Below, one piece after another: positions 1 to 8,530 of a stretch of 64,000 nucleotides of DNA; the first letter of the stretch is position 1; each line of letters opens with the position of its first letter. The notes beneath the pieces were generated by a model that saw only the letters and a program-made list of their open reading frames with translations, searched no databases and had not been told where the DNA came from. The stretch spans positions 5,307,164 to 5,371,163 of the forward strand of contig NZ_CP037452.1 in NCBI RefSeq assembly GCF_007754425.1, in the 5' to 3' direction. The translations under genes were made by a program, and so were the position numbers. The DNA is from Gimesia fumaroli (GTDB lineage Bacteria > Planctomycetota > Planctomycetia > Planctomycetales > Planctomycetaceae).

Positions 1-447
1 ACAGCGATAATGCTCTAATGCTGATCCGTATCGCCTGACCGTTTTGGGATCGATTTCACCGGCATCGGCTCGACGTTGTAAGTGACTTTGATAGAGGTCC
101 AGCAGACTCTGATTTTTCAGTTTTCCTCGACCCAGCCCGGATGAGCGAAAGTGTTTGAGTCGTTCCTCAATTTCCCGGGCACGAAAGATTGCGGTCACCA
201 GGTCACCGTCGACCCGTTCTGTGAGGTTCTTTTTCGCAGCTGGGTCCCAGAACTGAAGCCGAAAGTAGTCGTTTTGTCTGTAGATACGTACTTTTTGAGG
301 CGGTTCAATCCCGTCCGGGAATTTCTCGATACGAATCCAGCGATGTTTGGCTTTATATTTATCACACCAGGTCGAACTTTTCGCAACAGGTTCCACCTGT
401 TTCTGGGAAAAGTCTTCTGGTTTGGTGTCGTCTGTTTTACGAACCAT
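1..447 (-). CDS. Tyrosine recombinase / phage integrase, N-terminal half (cut by window edge)
   Basis: An open frame runs on the minus strand from ATG at 447 to the left edge without a stop, giving 149 codons. The N-terminus (MVRKTDDTKPED) is followed by a basic, aromatic region and then a helical segment with LLDLYQSHLQRRADAGEIDP and KTVRRYGSALEHY. That pattern is typical of the SAM-like core-binding domain that precedes the catalytic domain of tyrosine recombinases. The catalytic R-H-R-Y residues would lie outside the window and cannot be checked. Known role of the family: strand exchange between attachment sites of phages and islands. It is divergent from the gene at 635, with a shared intergenic dyad. 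The family call rests only on the N-terminal domain. Confidence 0.6.
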   Translation of the reverse strand, partial: MVRKTDDTKPEDFSQKQVEPVAKSSTWCDKYKAKHRWIRIEKFPDGIEPPQKVRIYRQNDYFRLQFWDPAAKKNLTERVDGDLVTAIFRAREIEERLKHFRSSGLGRGKLKNQSLLDLYQSHLQRRADAGEIDPKTVRRYGSALEHYRC

Positions 448-550
448 CTTACGCGTCTTTAAAACTGCCCTTGAATTTTGGTATCGAACAGGTTTCTTCC
501 GATGAAACCCATCAGTCGGGATCAGTTTAAAAATTGGCGTTCACAACTCG

Positions 551-599
551 CTTACAAAACGTCACAATGTTTGTAAGAGTTTGAGCATAGTTTTATAAA
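551..599 (+). promoter_or_regulatory. Sigma70-type promoter overlapped by an inverted repeat
   Basis: TTGTAA at 571-576 and TATAAA at 594-599 are separated by 17 bases and lie upstream of the gene at 635. A perfect 8-bp inverted repeat, CTTACAAA (551-558) and TTTGTAAG (570-577), overlaps the -35 element in the gap between the two divergent genes. The position suggests an operator controlling one or both genes. Which regulator would bind is not known. Confidence 0.4.
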
Positions 600-634
600 A
601 AGAACACGAATTAGAGGAGTGATATAAGACCGTT

Positions 635-1963
635 ATGGATTCGTTGCAATTGGCAGAGCGAAGACTCGACAGCAATCTCCCCCGGGCAGACAAACCAAGT
701 TATGAATATCCTCGGGCAAAGCTGCAGGCTTGTATCAGGAATGATGTCTGCCCTGCTCTTGAGGAATATAGCCAGCGTCTGAGGTTTCAAGAATATGCTA
801 ACTGGCCGTTTATCACATTGATGTCCGGAGCAGATACACCGGAACGTCGATTGATTGAGTCTCTGGAACAAGGCATCTTGAGATGCGCGAAATCCTTATC
901 TCAATTAACTGAGAAAAAACTGGTTCGAAAAAAACTGGAAGAGCAGAATCCTCCCCGACTGACCGTGATGGAAGGGACTATTGAAATAACTGCTGAAGAC
1001 ACGACCTATCTGGACAAAAAAAATGGAAATTTCAATGAATTAGAAATGATTTTGTCGCAAGTTGACCATCTGGCTCAAAACACCGACCTATCATTAGTAA
1101 ACAGTTCAGATTATTTTGATCCAGTGCAGGAATTTTCTGAGGATGCTGACGGTAAAAGAGTTCAACATGGTGGACTTATTATTGCATTCAACCATGAGCT
1201 AGACCCTGTGGGAAATTTTATCGTCCGCTGTTTTCTGGAACGGGCTCGGCAATGGTATGAGATTGTATCCAAATTAAGAGCGATTACTATTAAAGCCACC
1301 AGAGCAACGGGGCGCCCGTATCGACAGTTAGTCGATCAACTCGAAAACGAGTGGAAAAAACTGGAGACTGACTGGCTGGAATGTAAACACCTGTTAAAAA
1401 GCGGCAAACAGAACCGTTTGATAAACTCAGCGGTCATACTTACCCAGGTCTATGCCGCTTTTGGACTGAAACCGCAATTGGACTGGTTGTTACTTCCTGA
1501 AACGGATTTGAACTATGGAATCGAGTCTATCAAAAGCAGACTGAATGCACTTCTGGATCAAGAAACAACAGACCGGATTGCCCATGCTTTGGGAGATATG
1601 AAAGATCTATACGAAAATGATGAACAACATAATGATGACATCGAAGAAGCCATTGTAACCGGCGGTTTAGTTCTAATCAAAAAGTCTAGAGAAGCGTACT
1701 GGGAAAACAGAAAAATATCTGGTCCGATTAAGGGCAGAAAATGGGAATTTCTACATTTATTGGCTAAAAAAGCAAAACGCAGAAACTGTGTTACTGAAAA
1801 TGATTTATTTCCACTAGGCTCAGGGTCGTTATCAGCCATGGCAACATCTTGGAGTCGTTTGAATGAACGTCTGCCCGAATCACTCTGGAAATTGGTTGAA
1901 AAAGGGGCTGAGCCTCGAACCTACATACTCCGCTTGGATCCGACCCAAATACATATTTTTTAA
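635..1963 (+). CDS. Hypothetical protein, 442 aa, possible C-terminal winged helix
   Basis: I do not recognise the family. The protein is soluble, charged and largely helical, with no signal peptide or membrane segment. Its last 80 residues (WEFLHLLAKKAKR, then SAMATSWSRLNERLPESLW, then YILRLDP) look like a winged-helix layout: helix, helix, recognition helix and a closing hairpin. A DNA-binding role is therefore possible but only inferred. A GAGGAG-like ribosome site about 15 bases upstream and a plausible promoter at 571-599 support the start. It lies between a tyrosine recombinase and a serine recombinase, so it may be cargo or a regulator of a mobile element. Confidence 0.6.
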   Translation: MDSLQLAERRLDSNLPRADKPSYEYPRAKLQACIRNDVCPALEEYSQRLRFQEYANWPFITLMSGADTPERRLIESLEQGILRCAKSLSQLTEKKLVRKKLEEQNPPRLTVMEGTIEITAEDTTYLDKKNGNFNELEMILSQVDHLAQNTDLSLVNSSDYFDPVQEFSEDADGKRVQHGGLIIAFNHELDPVGNFIVRCFLERARQWYEIVSKLRAITIKATRATGRPYRQLVDQLENEWKKLETDWLECKHLLKSGKQNRLINSAVILTQVYAAFGLKPQLDWLLLPETDLNYGIESIKSRLNALLDQETTDRIAHALGDMKDLYENDEQHNDDIEEAIVTGGLVLIKKSREAYWENRKISGPIKGRKWEFLHLLAKKAKRRNCVTENDLFPLGSGSLSAMATSWSRLNERLPESLWKLVEKGAEPRTYILRLDPTQIHIF

Positions 1964-2138
1964 GAGTCATAGTACTGTTTCGTGTCAAAATCACAGCCGT
2001 AATCACCATCGCTGATACATAAGTTTTCAATTCCCCCCTACCACTCTTCTTACTAAATTGATGATTTCTCCTGGTTCTTTGTCTCAAATACTTTTGATTG
2101 GGTTCAGAGAAGAGAGCTCAGATAGTTTATCCGCGTCT

Positions 2139-2154
2139 TAGAAGAATTCTTCTA
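2139..2154. promoter_or_regulatory. 16-nt perfect palindrome, candidate operator
   Basis: TAGAAGAATTCTTCTA reads the same on both strands. It lies in the 464-base gap upstream of the small gene and serine recombinase. I see no coding potential around it. An operator or a recombination half-site is possible, and chance cannot be excluded for a palindrome this AT-rich. The rest of the 1964-2427 gap shows only the hairpin at 2382. Confidence 0.25.
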
Positions 2155-2381
2155 GCTCGTCCAGTCTAAAAGAGATTGCCTGAAACGCTGATCTTGCATT
2201 GTCGCCACCAACTTATCTGCTCGTACTACGTTGCTTGGCTGACTCCTGGATCTTCTTACTATTCGGAACTAGTGCCTCTTGCCGCGCCTAATCAACAGTT
2301 CCATTTTCTAAATCTGACTCCAAACTCTTACAAAATTCTCGCACTTTGTAAGAGGTCTGTGAACTCAAGATTCTACATTCT

Positions 2382-2414
2382 GAGTCTGGAGAGGCACTCC
2401 AGACTCCTTTCTTT
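2382..2414 (+). terminator. Hairpin plus T-rich tract directly before a ribosome site (attenuator-like)
   Basis: A perfect 10-bp stem, GAGTCTGGAG (2382-2391) with CTCCAGACTC (2397-2406), has a 5-nt loop and is followed by a T-rich tract and then AAGGAG, the ribosome site of the gene starting at 2428. The layout resembles an intrinsic terminator in a leader. Read-through would be needed to express the downstream recombinase genes from an upstream promoter. Confidence 0.5.
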
Positions 2415-2427
2415 TAAGGAGCGAACC

Positions 2428-2673
2428 ATGAGTGACTCTATTCTCAAATCGACCACACAAAATGCTGATCTAATCTCAACTCCTGAAAAGCTGGACAGAG
2501 TAGCAAAACTGATCGCTGAAGGAGAGTTTCCTTTTCCGAACGGTCTTTCACCTGACCAGCAGGTCCTGTTAGCAACAGAGGTAAGAAAAAGACAGCAACA
2601 GAGGTTGATTAAATTTATCGCCAGATCGGTTGCCAGAGAATTATGGCAAAAGATCAAACGACATAATGAATAA
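2428..2673 (+). CDS. Small hypothetical protein upstream of serine recombinase
   Basis: 81 aa. I chose ATG 2428 because AAGGAG lies seven bases upstream. An in-frame extension to 2176 is open but crosses the hairpin at 2382 and has no ribosome site. The protein ends in a basic helix (RKRQQQRLIKFIARSVAREL) and carries the phrase EGEFPFPNGLSPDQQ. It has no membrane segment. The gene ends 11 bases before the serine recombinase start, so the two are probably co-transcribed. A role as recombination accessory factor or small DNA-binding protein is inferred from position only. Confidence 0.65.
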   Translation: MSDSILKSTTQNADLISTPEKLDRVAKLIAEGEFPFPNGLSPDQQVLLATEVRKRQQQRLIKFIARSVARELWQKIKRHNE

Positions 2674-2684
2674 GGTAAAAGATC

Positions 2685-3917
2685 ATGATTAGACCACAGT
2701 TAGACTTCAGAAAACCTCTCAATTACATCCGTTACGGTCGAATGAGCGACCCTAACCAGAACCCATCAAGCCCTGATCAGCAATTTAATACAATTGATTT
2801 GGTATTGAGGCGATGTGGGTATCAACACTGGAAGAATCTGGCTGACTATCGCGATGATGGAATATCCGGACGACTGCTCAGAAAACGACTTGGTTACCAG
2901 AATATGCTGTTTGACATCAAGTCTGGTGCTATTAGTCCTGATGTTATCCTGGTTGATGATATTGACCGATTTGGAAGAGTGGACGATCTGAAAGAGATCC
3001 GTCGTGATTTGTATAACAAATATGGGGTGTTAATCCTGGATGCAAAATCCAATTTTGGAGATCCCAACACTCCTCAAGGACGTATTTACAATTCTATTGA
3101 AGAAATACGCGCCGTCGAAGAAGGAAAAACGAAAGCACATCGTGTTTTCAGAGGTAAACGGGATGCGATTTCGCAAGGTCGCTGGTCGGGTGGTAAACCT
3201 CCATTTGGTTATCAACTCGAAACCCGACAGGAAAATGCAAACGGCCATTCTCATTCTTACAGCATTATTGTTCCAGATCCTGAAACAGCAAACACAATAA
3301 AATTACTGTTCCAAAAAGCTGATGAGACAGGCTGGGGACAAGACCGATTATGCAAATTTCTTAATAATCATGAGGATGTACCAGAGCACCAAAAACCGTT
3401 TCATGGTTCCACAGTGGGTTCATGGCTTGATAATGAAATTTACATAGGAAAAATGGTTTGGCCCAAGGTCACAACAGACATCATCAGTGATTGCCGGGTT
3501 ATTGAAAAGATCCCTGTCGAAGAACAGCTGTGTATCGATGACTATTGCACGCCAATTGTGGAGCCCGATGTATTTGATCGAGTCAGACGAATAAGAAAAA
3601 CGCGTGGAAAATTACGGAAAGCTGCACTAGCTAAAACCACACCGAAATCGGACAAGCAGATCAAAGCTCCTGCTCCAGGTATGACACTTCGCTATTTATT
3701 GACAGGCCTGGTTCGCTGCGGCCATTGCAACAGATCTATGGTTCCAAGTCGGGGCGGTAGTTATGTCACGAAAAACAATGAAACTCGCGAATATACAGCT
3801 TACACTTGCCCAGGCTATAAGTCCGGGATCTGCTCCAACAATAAAACGATTCCTGAAAAATGGCTTCGTCAAATGGTAATAGATGCTATCAAAAGTCGTC
3901 TGTTCCCTTCAGGCTGA
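2685..3917 (+). CDS. Serine recombinase, catalytic domain plus recombinase and zinc-ribbon domains
   Basis: The N-terminal resolvase domain has RYGRMSD with the likely nucleophile serine at residue 21 in an R-x-S context, then YRDDGISGRLLRKRLGYQ and VDDIDRFGR, matching conserved blocks of serine recombinases. A Recombinase domain follows (around GKPPFGYQL), then a zinc ribbon near residue 345 (CGHC) with later cysteines. The family makes double-strand breaks through a 5'-phosphoserine link and moves or resolves integrated elements. At 410 aa it stops just after the zinc ribbon, where large serine recombinases normally continue into a coiled coil. That missing part looks like the next gene. 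A terminator hairpin follows the stop. Confidence 0.9.
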   Translation: MIRPQLDFRKPLNYIRYGRMSDPNQNPSSPDQQFNTIDLVLRRCGYQHWKNLADYRDDGISGRLLRKRLGYQNMLFDIKSGAISPDVILVDDIDRFGRVDDLKEIRRDLYNKYGVLILDAKSNFGDPNTPQGRIYNSIEEIRAVEEGKTKAHRVFRGKRDAISQGRWSGGKPPFGYQLETRQENANGHSHSYSIIVPDPETANTIKLLFQKADETGWGQDRLCKFLNNHEDVPEHQKPFHGSTVGSWLDNEIYIGKMVWPKVTTDIISDCRVIEKIPVEEQLCIDDYCTPIVEPDVFDRVRRIRKTRGKLRKAALAKTTPKSDKQIKAPAPGMTLRYLLTGLVRCGHCNRSMVPSRGGSYVTKNNETREYTAYTCPGYKSGICSNNKTIPEKWLRQMVIDAIKSRLFPSG

Positions 3918-3932
3918 ACCCTTTTATTTCTG

Positions 3933-3970
3933 GCTACGATCGGCTGCTATACCATCGTAGCTTTTTCTTT
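3933..3970 (+). terminator. Rho-independent terminator between the two recombinase genes
   Basis: GCTACGAT (3933-3940) pairs perfectly with ATCGTAGC (3954-3961) around a 13-nt loop. TTTTTCTTTT follows. It lies 15 bases after the serine recombinase stop and before the ribosome site GGGAGA of the gene at 4003. Confidence 0.7.
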
Positions 3971-4002
3971 TCGAATAAATTCTTGTATTAGGGAGAATCA
4001 CA

Positions 4003-5241
4003 ATGGATATCGATAGTCTAACCAATTCACACTGGTACCCAGTTATTTTACGTGAAATACAGCAGGAGATGAATAAATTACTGAAGGATGATTCAGGACG
4101 AGAAGGTTCTCTGTTACATGAGATTGAATGCATAGCTGATCAGAAAAAGGGGTGGATGATTTCTTTGTCCGACCCAAAACTCCCACAATCAATCCGTGAC
4201 GAGATTCATTTGGATTATCAGCGGGCCGAAAGCAGAGAGCGTGATATCAAACTACAACTTGAACGGCGACAGAAACGAGAACAGTACATGTCAGAGTTAC
4301 TCAACCCGGAACTTGTTCTCGAAAGCTTGAATCGTTTAGACGATGTGCTGGCAGGTGAAAATGCCACCCGGGGTAACTTGGAATTATCTCTACACATTGA
4401 CCGGATAGAATGTTTCACAGATGGACATGTCAAAATGAAGCTATGTCGCCTGGGACCTCTTCCACACTGCATAGAGTTTATGAAGCATAATTCCAGTAAA
4501 CCAGAAGGTGAAGAGCAATCAGATATGCTTGACGGGCCGCCGGAGCATCAGGCAACCCCTCGACGTCGCGCAAAACTACGGGTAGAGTCAATCGGTCCAG
4601 AAGGCAAGGAACTGGAATCTGCGGCGGCATTTGCCACTGATCCCGAACGGTTTACCGGTATAGGGCCAGAATGGTTTGAAGAAATCGAATTTGATGTTCC
4701 TCACGAGAAGCACTGGTATCAGATTTATGCTTCAGAGGTCTTTCATCGACGTCAGGAAAAAGAACTGTCGTATGCTAAACTGGCCAAAGAATTCGACGTC
4801 ACACCTCCCACAGTGCGGGCAGCTGTTGAATACTATCTGGATACCCATCCTGATGCAAAAGATAATGTCAAACTGCAATGTGGAGGCAAGAGGCCTCCCA
4901 AGTATGACCTTTCCAAGATAGGCCCCGAAGCACGAGTTTTGTGGGAATCTCGTTGGTCAAAGTTGAAACTGGCAGAAAAATATGGCTGTTCTCCCCCTAC
5001 CATCGACAAGGCTCTGGAATGGAGTTATGCCCAGGATGGCCTTTCTATGCCGACAAAGGAAGAGTTGCAGAAAGCAATAGCCACAAGAGCTCGAAAATTG
5101 CTAGACGAAGAGAAGTCTCTGGAAGAAATAAGTGACATAATGGATTGTTCTGATGTCACAGCCCGCCGTTATTTAAAGATGTCTTTCGAAGCAGAAGGTA
5201 AGACCATGCCTGATCTGCGTCGTAAATCTGCGGGAACATAA
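4003..5241 (+). CDS. Serine-recombinase C-terminal-like protein: coiled coil plus repeated HTH domains
   Basis: 412 aa, starting after GGGAGAATCACA. Residues 1-100 form a charged helical coiled coil (IQQEMNKLLKD, LQLERRQKREQYMSEL). LHIDRIECFTDGHVKMKL follows, a block normally found after the coiled coil in large serine recombinases. A disordered segment then leads to three similar helix-turn-helix units: YAKLAKEFDVTPPTVRAAVE, KLAEKYGCSPPTIDKALEWS and LEEISDIMDCSDVTARRYLK. It has no catalytic domain. I infer that it works with the preceding recombinase, supplying synapsis and DNA recognition. A stand-alone regulator is the alternative. The split is not an obvious frameshift, since each half has its own ribosome site and a terminator lies between them. 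Confidence 0.75.
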   Translation: MDIDSLTNSHWYPVILREIQQEMNKLLKDDSGREGSLLHEIECIADQKKGWMISLSDPKLPQSIRDEIHLDYQRAESRERDIKLQLERRQKREQYMSELLNPELVLESLNRLDDVLAGENATRGNLELSLHIDRIECFTDGHVKMKLCRLGPLPHCIEFMKHNSSKPEGEEQSDMLDGPPEHQATPRRRAKLRVESIGPEGKELESAAAFATDPERFTGIGPEWFEEIEFDVPHEKHWYQIYASEVFHRRQEKELSYAKLAKEFDVTPPTVRAAVEYYLDTHPDAKDNVKLQCGGKRPPKYDLSKIGPEARVLWESRWSKLKLAEKYGCSPPTIDKALEWSYAQDGLSMPTKEELQKAIATRARKLLDEEKSLEEISDIMDCSDVTARRYLKMSFEAEGKTMPDLRRKSAGT

Positions 5242-5294
5242 CAGATCACAAGTATAGTTTCTTTGAGAACGATTCCGACTAAGGGGATCGGTGG

Positions 5295-5591
5295 ACCAGG
5301 TTTGAGAATTTCGATTTATTTACCTGGTGTATCGGTCTGCAGAGAAGTGAATTGAGCTACCGTGCTCCATATGTCAGGTACAGCTCTCAGAGACCCTCTG
5401 TTGGCGATCTGCGTTGCCGACTGTTAACTCTCAATCGATCCGGTCCAGTTGCAAACGGGGCCTGAGTACATGCAAAAGAAGGCCAGTTGCGGAGCGAGAT
5501 ATCTGTTATCAGTGGTGAAAAGAGAAAGTAACAGATTGGTTTCGAGATCATCCAGGGGCTGTCTTCGGGGCAGCCTCTGGATGCTTTTTTT
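5295..5591 (+). ncRNA. Candidate structured RNA or structured 3' region ending in a terminator
   Basis: This non-coding stretch after the recombinase genes contains successive dyads: ACCAGGT (5295-5301) with ACCTGGT (5322-5328); GTTGGC (5400-5405) with GCCGAC (5416-5421, one G-U pair); and ATCTGTTA (5501-5508) with TAACAGAT (5529-5536). A strong terminator follows at 5549. No open frame with a ribosome site is visible. It could be an independent small RNA, a structured 3' UTR, or a recombination site for the recombinase. No known RNA family is recognised. Confidence 0.3.
5549..5591 (+). terminator. Rho-independent terminator
   Basis: CATCCAG (5549-5555) pairs with CTGGATG (5577-5583), with further internal pairing of GGCTG and CAGCC around a UUCG-containing loop. 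A run of seven T follows from 5585. It ends the recombinase region. Confidence 0.75.
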
Positions 5592-6244
5592 ATCTATCCC
5601 GCATATGGAGCCCTGATACCAAAAGTTGGTTTACTAAGTGAGTTTGGGATTTTAGCTGCAGTCAGGTTCATGGTTCGATTTATCAAAATTCAGGGTACTT
5701 TGGCCTGATAATGAGAGTTCCCGACGCGCAGGTGACGTTTATGATTGTTCTTGCAGACACAACTGCCTAGCCCTAAGTCGTTTATTTGATAGTTGTTGAG
5801 GCTCTCTATCTTGAAAAGTAAGAGTTCGCGTTTCTAAACGATACATGGTCATATCTGGGGGAGAATACGAGAACAATTTTCCATTAAGTTATTTTTCTAA
5901 AATCCCCATTCTCTTAAAACAGCGCTAAAGAAAACTGACAGATACGATTCTCAGTATCTTCTTTTACCAGAGAAGATAAACAGCAATGTCCATGTATTGT
6001 GGTAAGGTTAGAGCCAGCAAATTTGTGTACTTAAACTTTATTGTTTCACTTGATTTCACAGCTACCAACCATAACATATAGACACACTAAACACGAGGAT
6101 AGTCAAGTGTCGTTTCGAGGCTTTTCTTGAAACAATTCTTGATTTCAACAAGACGAAAACTCGTTTAGTCCCTTCAGCTTTACATATCATGCTCTTCTCA
6201 AGTATCGCTTCTTGAATTGGGCTATATACTCGGTTGGAAAGTAG
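5592..6244. other. Gene-free AT-rich stretch
   Basis: About 650 bases with no open frame that has a ribosome site or family resemblance. It presumably holds the promoter of the glycosyltransferase at 6245, but no clear -35/-10 pair can be fixed. It marks the border between the recombinase island and the glycosyltransferase cluster. Confidence 0.5.
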
Positions 6245-8518
6245 ATGACAGAGTCGAAACAACATATTTGTATAGGTCCTATTTACCATGGTATTGGTTT
6301 CTGGGAATGGACCGGAAAAGAGCTGGGAGAGGAACTATCGCAATATTTTGATATCGAATTTTTCGCAGACTCAATTCCCCACTGTGACTTGGCTATTATC
6401 GTTAAATATGACTTTCCGCAGTTGATGGAGACAAGACCTGCAGATGTCCCGATTATTTACTGCCCTGTAGATCGATACGGATTTGTACGTGATATAGACC
6501 GGGACGGAAAGAAGCTATTTCAGTGCCAACAGATCATCACACACTCTGAATCGCTCCGAAAATATTTCCATTCATATGCGCCTGTGGAATATCTTGATCA
6601 TCACCTGCGATTCATTTCTAAATCCTTGGCCCCCAGGCCAGAAGAGGATCCGATTTTATGGACGGGCATTTGTTCGAATCTCCCGCCTTTAATTGAGTGG
6701 GTTAACCAGAATCCCTTACCCCGAGAATTGTGGATTCTTACGAATCTAGATCAGGAAGCATCAACTGTTCCCCCAGGCAAACTAGGATTCAATGGAAGTC
6801 AATCGGTTCACATTGAGAACTGGACACCAGATAAACATATTAAGTGGGCTGAGCTTGCCAGTTGTGCCATTGACATCAAGGGAACTGACTTTCGGGCCAG
6901 ACACAAACCTCCAACCAAGGCCATTGAGTGTATTGCCTCAGGTTTATCTCTAGCTATGATCTCGGGAAGTTCCAACGTTAGATATTTAGCCAAACAAGGG
7001 TTTGAAGTCGCATCGGTCGAGGATCAGGACTTCTGGTTCTCGAATGAATATCGAAAGCGAACGCTTGAATTTGGGGCCGAGTTGCGCAAGAGACTTTCTC
7101 GGGAAAATATCGGCAAACGTTTTAAAATGCTCATCGATCGCATTTTAGAAGATGAATCGTCTAAATCCAAAAAACGATTTGATGTCTCGAATCCTTCAGA
7201 GAACTTTGCTTCTCTTTCCCCGCAACAAGAGAAACCAAACCATCAACAACCTGTATCTCATCCCCACCAAAAAATCGCCATCGTTAGTTTTTTGTATAAC
7301 TGGCCGTCGACGGGGGGCGGCAATATCCATACCACCGAACTGGTCCAGTTTCTAACTCGTGCTGGGTATGAAGTACAACATTTCTGTGTCCGTTACGATC
7401 CTTGGCAGATCGGTCAAATAGAAGCAGGTGCTCCTATTCAAAGTCAAATCTTGAATTTTGCACCAGAAGATTGGAAAGCAAATACCATTCGGAATCGTAT
7501 ACGTAGGACGGTTCGAGAGTGGGGGCCAGACTGTGTGCTCATCACAGACAGTTGGAATTTCAAGCCACATCTGGCAGATGCGGTCAATGAGTTTCCTTAC
7601 TTTCTGCGAATGCAGGCTCTGGAGTGTCTCTGTCCCTTGAATAATTTACAGATACTTCCAGGACCTCAAGGTGTTATTCCTTGCGAAAACAATCAATTTA
7701 TCAACCCAGAGACGTGTTTTAATTGCCTGGTCAAAAATCGATCCGGTCAACTTCACCAGTTAGAAAGACAGCTTAGCGGAGTCGGATCGACTGAATACAA
7801 TGAACTCCTACAGCAGTCATTTCAAAATGCGGAAGCAGTGTTGGTATTGAATCCCACTATTGCAGCACAATATGAATCCTTTTGTGACCGTGTTGAAGTC
7901 GTCACCTGGGGAATGGACGAATCCCGATTCCCCTGGCCACCGCCTGCAGACGAACAGTGCCCCTCAGAAATCAGTGAATCCAAAGTTTCCATCATCTTTG
8001 CCGGGCTCATCCATGAACCGATCAAAGGGTTTCCTGTGTTACTGGCAGTTTGTGAACAGCTCTGGAAGACGAGGCAAGACTTCGAATTGATCGTTACCTC
8101 TGATCCACCTCAGGAACAAGATGAGTTTGTAAAATATGTGGGCTGGAAGTCACAAGCAGAGCTTCCTCGATGGTATCGGCACTCTGATCTCTGTGTCGTA
8201 CCGACGGTCGTTCCCGATGGTCTGAGTCGAACTTCAGTTGAAGCGATGGCCAGTGGTTTAGCCGTAATCGCCAGCAATACTGGTGGCCTTCCTTTTAGTG
8301 TTTCAGACCAGAAAACAGGACTACTCTGTGAACCAGGAGTTGCCAGAGACTGGACTTCGAAGCTGAACCAACTGCTCGACGACCCAGAGCAATTAAACCT
8401 GTATGGGGAAAATGGAAGAAAGCAATATGAAGAACGATTTCGATGGAAGGATGTCATCGAACGCGATTACCAACAACTTTTCAATAAGCTGAGACAGCCT
8501 TTGGGAAACTTTATCTAA
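6245..8518 (+). CDS. Two-module glycosyltransferase (C-terminal GT4 type)
   Basis: 757 aa. Residues 1-300 form a GT-B-like module (ICIGPIYHGIGFWEWTG, then KAIECIASGLSLAMI) that resembles the nucleotide-sugar-binding half of a glycosyltransferase. A Ser/Pro/Gln linker follows. From about residue 345 there is a GT4-type enzyme: FLYNWPSTGGGNIHTTELV at its start, a Cys-rich insert (CLCPLNN and CFNCLV), and a C-terminal nucleotide-binding half with GRKQYEERF and the PDGLSRTSVEAMASGLAVI signature. Such enzymes transfer sugars from nucleotide donors to surface polysaccharide or protein glycans in the cytoplasm. It ends 12 bases before the next gene, so the two are likely co-transcribed. The acceptor is unknown. 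Confidence 0.85.
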   Translation: MTESKQHICIGPIYHGIGFWEWTGKELGEELSQYFDIEFFADSIPHCDLAIIVKYDFPQLMETRPADVPIIYCPVDRYGFVRDIDRDGKKLFQCQQIITHSESLRKYFHSYAPVEYLDHHLRFISKSLAPRPEEDPILWTGICSNLPPLIEWVNQNPLPRELWILTNLDQEASTVPPGKLGFNGSQSVHIENWTPDKHIKWAELASCAIDIKGTDFRARHKPPTKAIECIASGLSLAMISGSSNVRYLAKQGFEVASVEDQDFWFSNEYRKRTLEFGAELRKRLSRENIGKRFKMLIDRILEDESSKSKKRFDVSNPSENFASLSPQQEKPNHQQPVSHPHQKIAIVSFLYNWPSTGGGNIHTTELVQFLTRAGYEVQHFCVRYDPWQIGQIEAGAPIQSQILNFAPEDWKANTIRNRIRRTVREWGPDCVLITDSWNFKPHLADAVNEFPYFLRMQALECLCPLNNLQILPGPQGVIPCENNQFINPETCFNCLVKNRSGQLHQLERQLSGVGSTEYNELLQQSFQNAEAVLVLNPTIAAQYESFCDRVEVVTWGMDESRFPWPPPADEQCPSEISESKVSIIFAGLIHEPIKGFPVLLAVCEQLWKTRQDFELIVTSDPPQEQDEFVKYVGWKSQAELPRWYRHSDLCVVPTVVPDGLSRTSVEAMASGLAVIASNTGGLPFSVSDQKTGLLCEPGVARDWTSKLNQLLDDPEQLNLYGENGRKQYEERFRWKDVIERDYQQLFNKLRQPLGNFI

Positions 8519-8530
8519 TGCATAACCGAA

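Noticed and set aside
1558-2087. Minus-strand frames overlapping the 442-aa gene
   Set aside because: Shadows of the plus-strand gene with no start signals.
2176-2427. N-terminal extension of the 81-aa protein
   Set aside because: The extension crosses a terminator-like hairpin and has no ribosome site, while ATG 2428 has AAGGAG correctly spaced.
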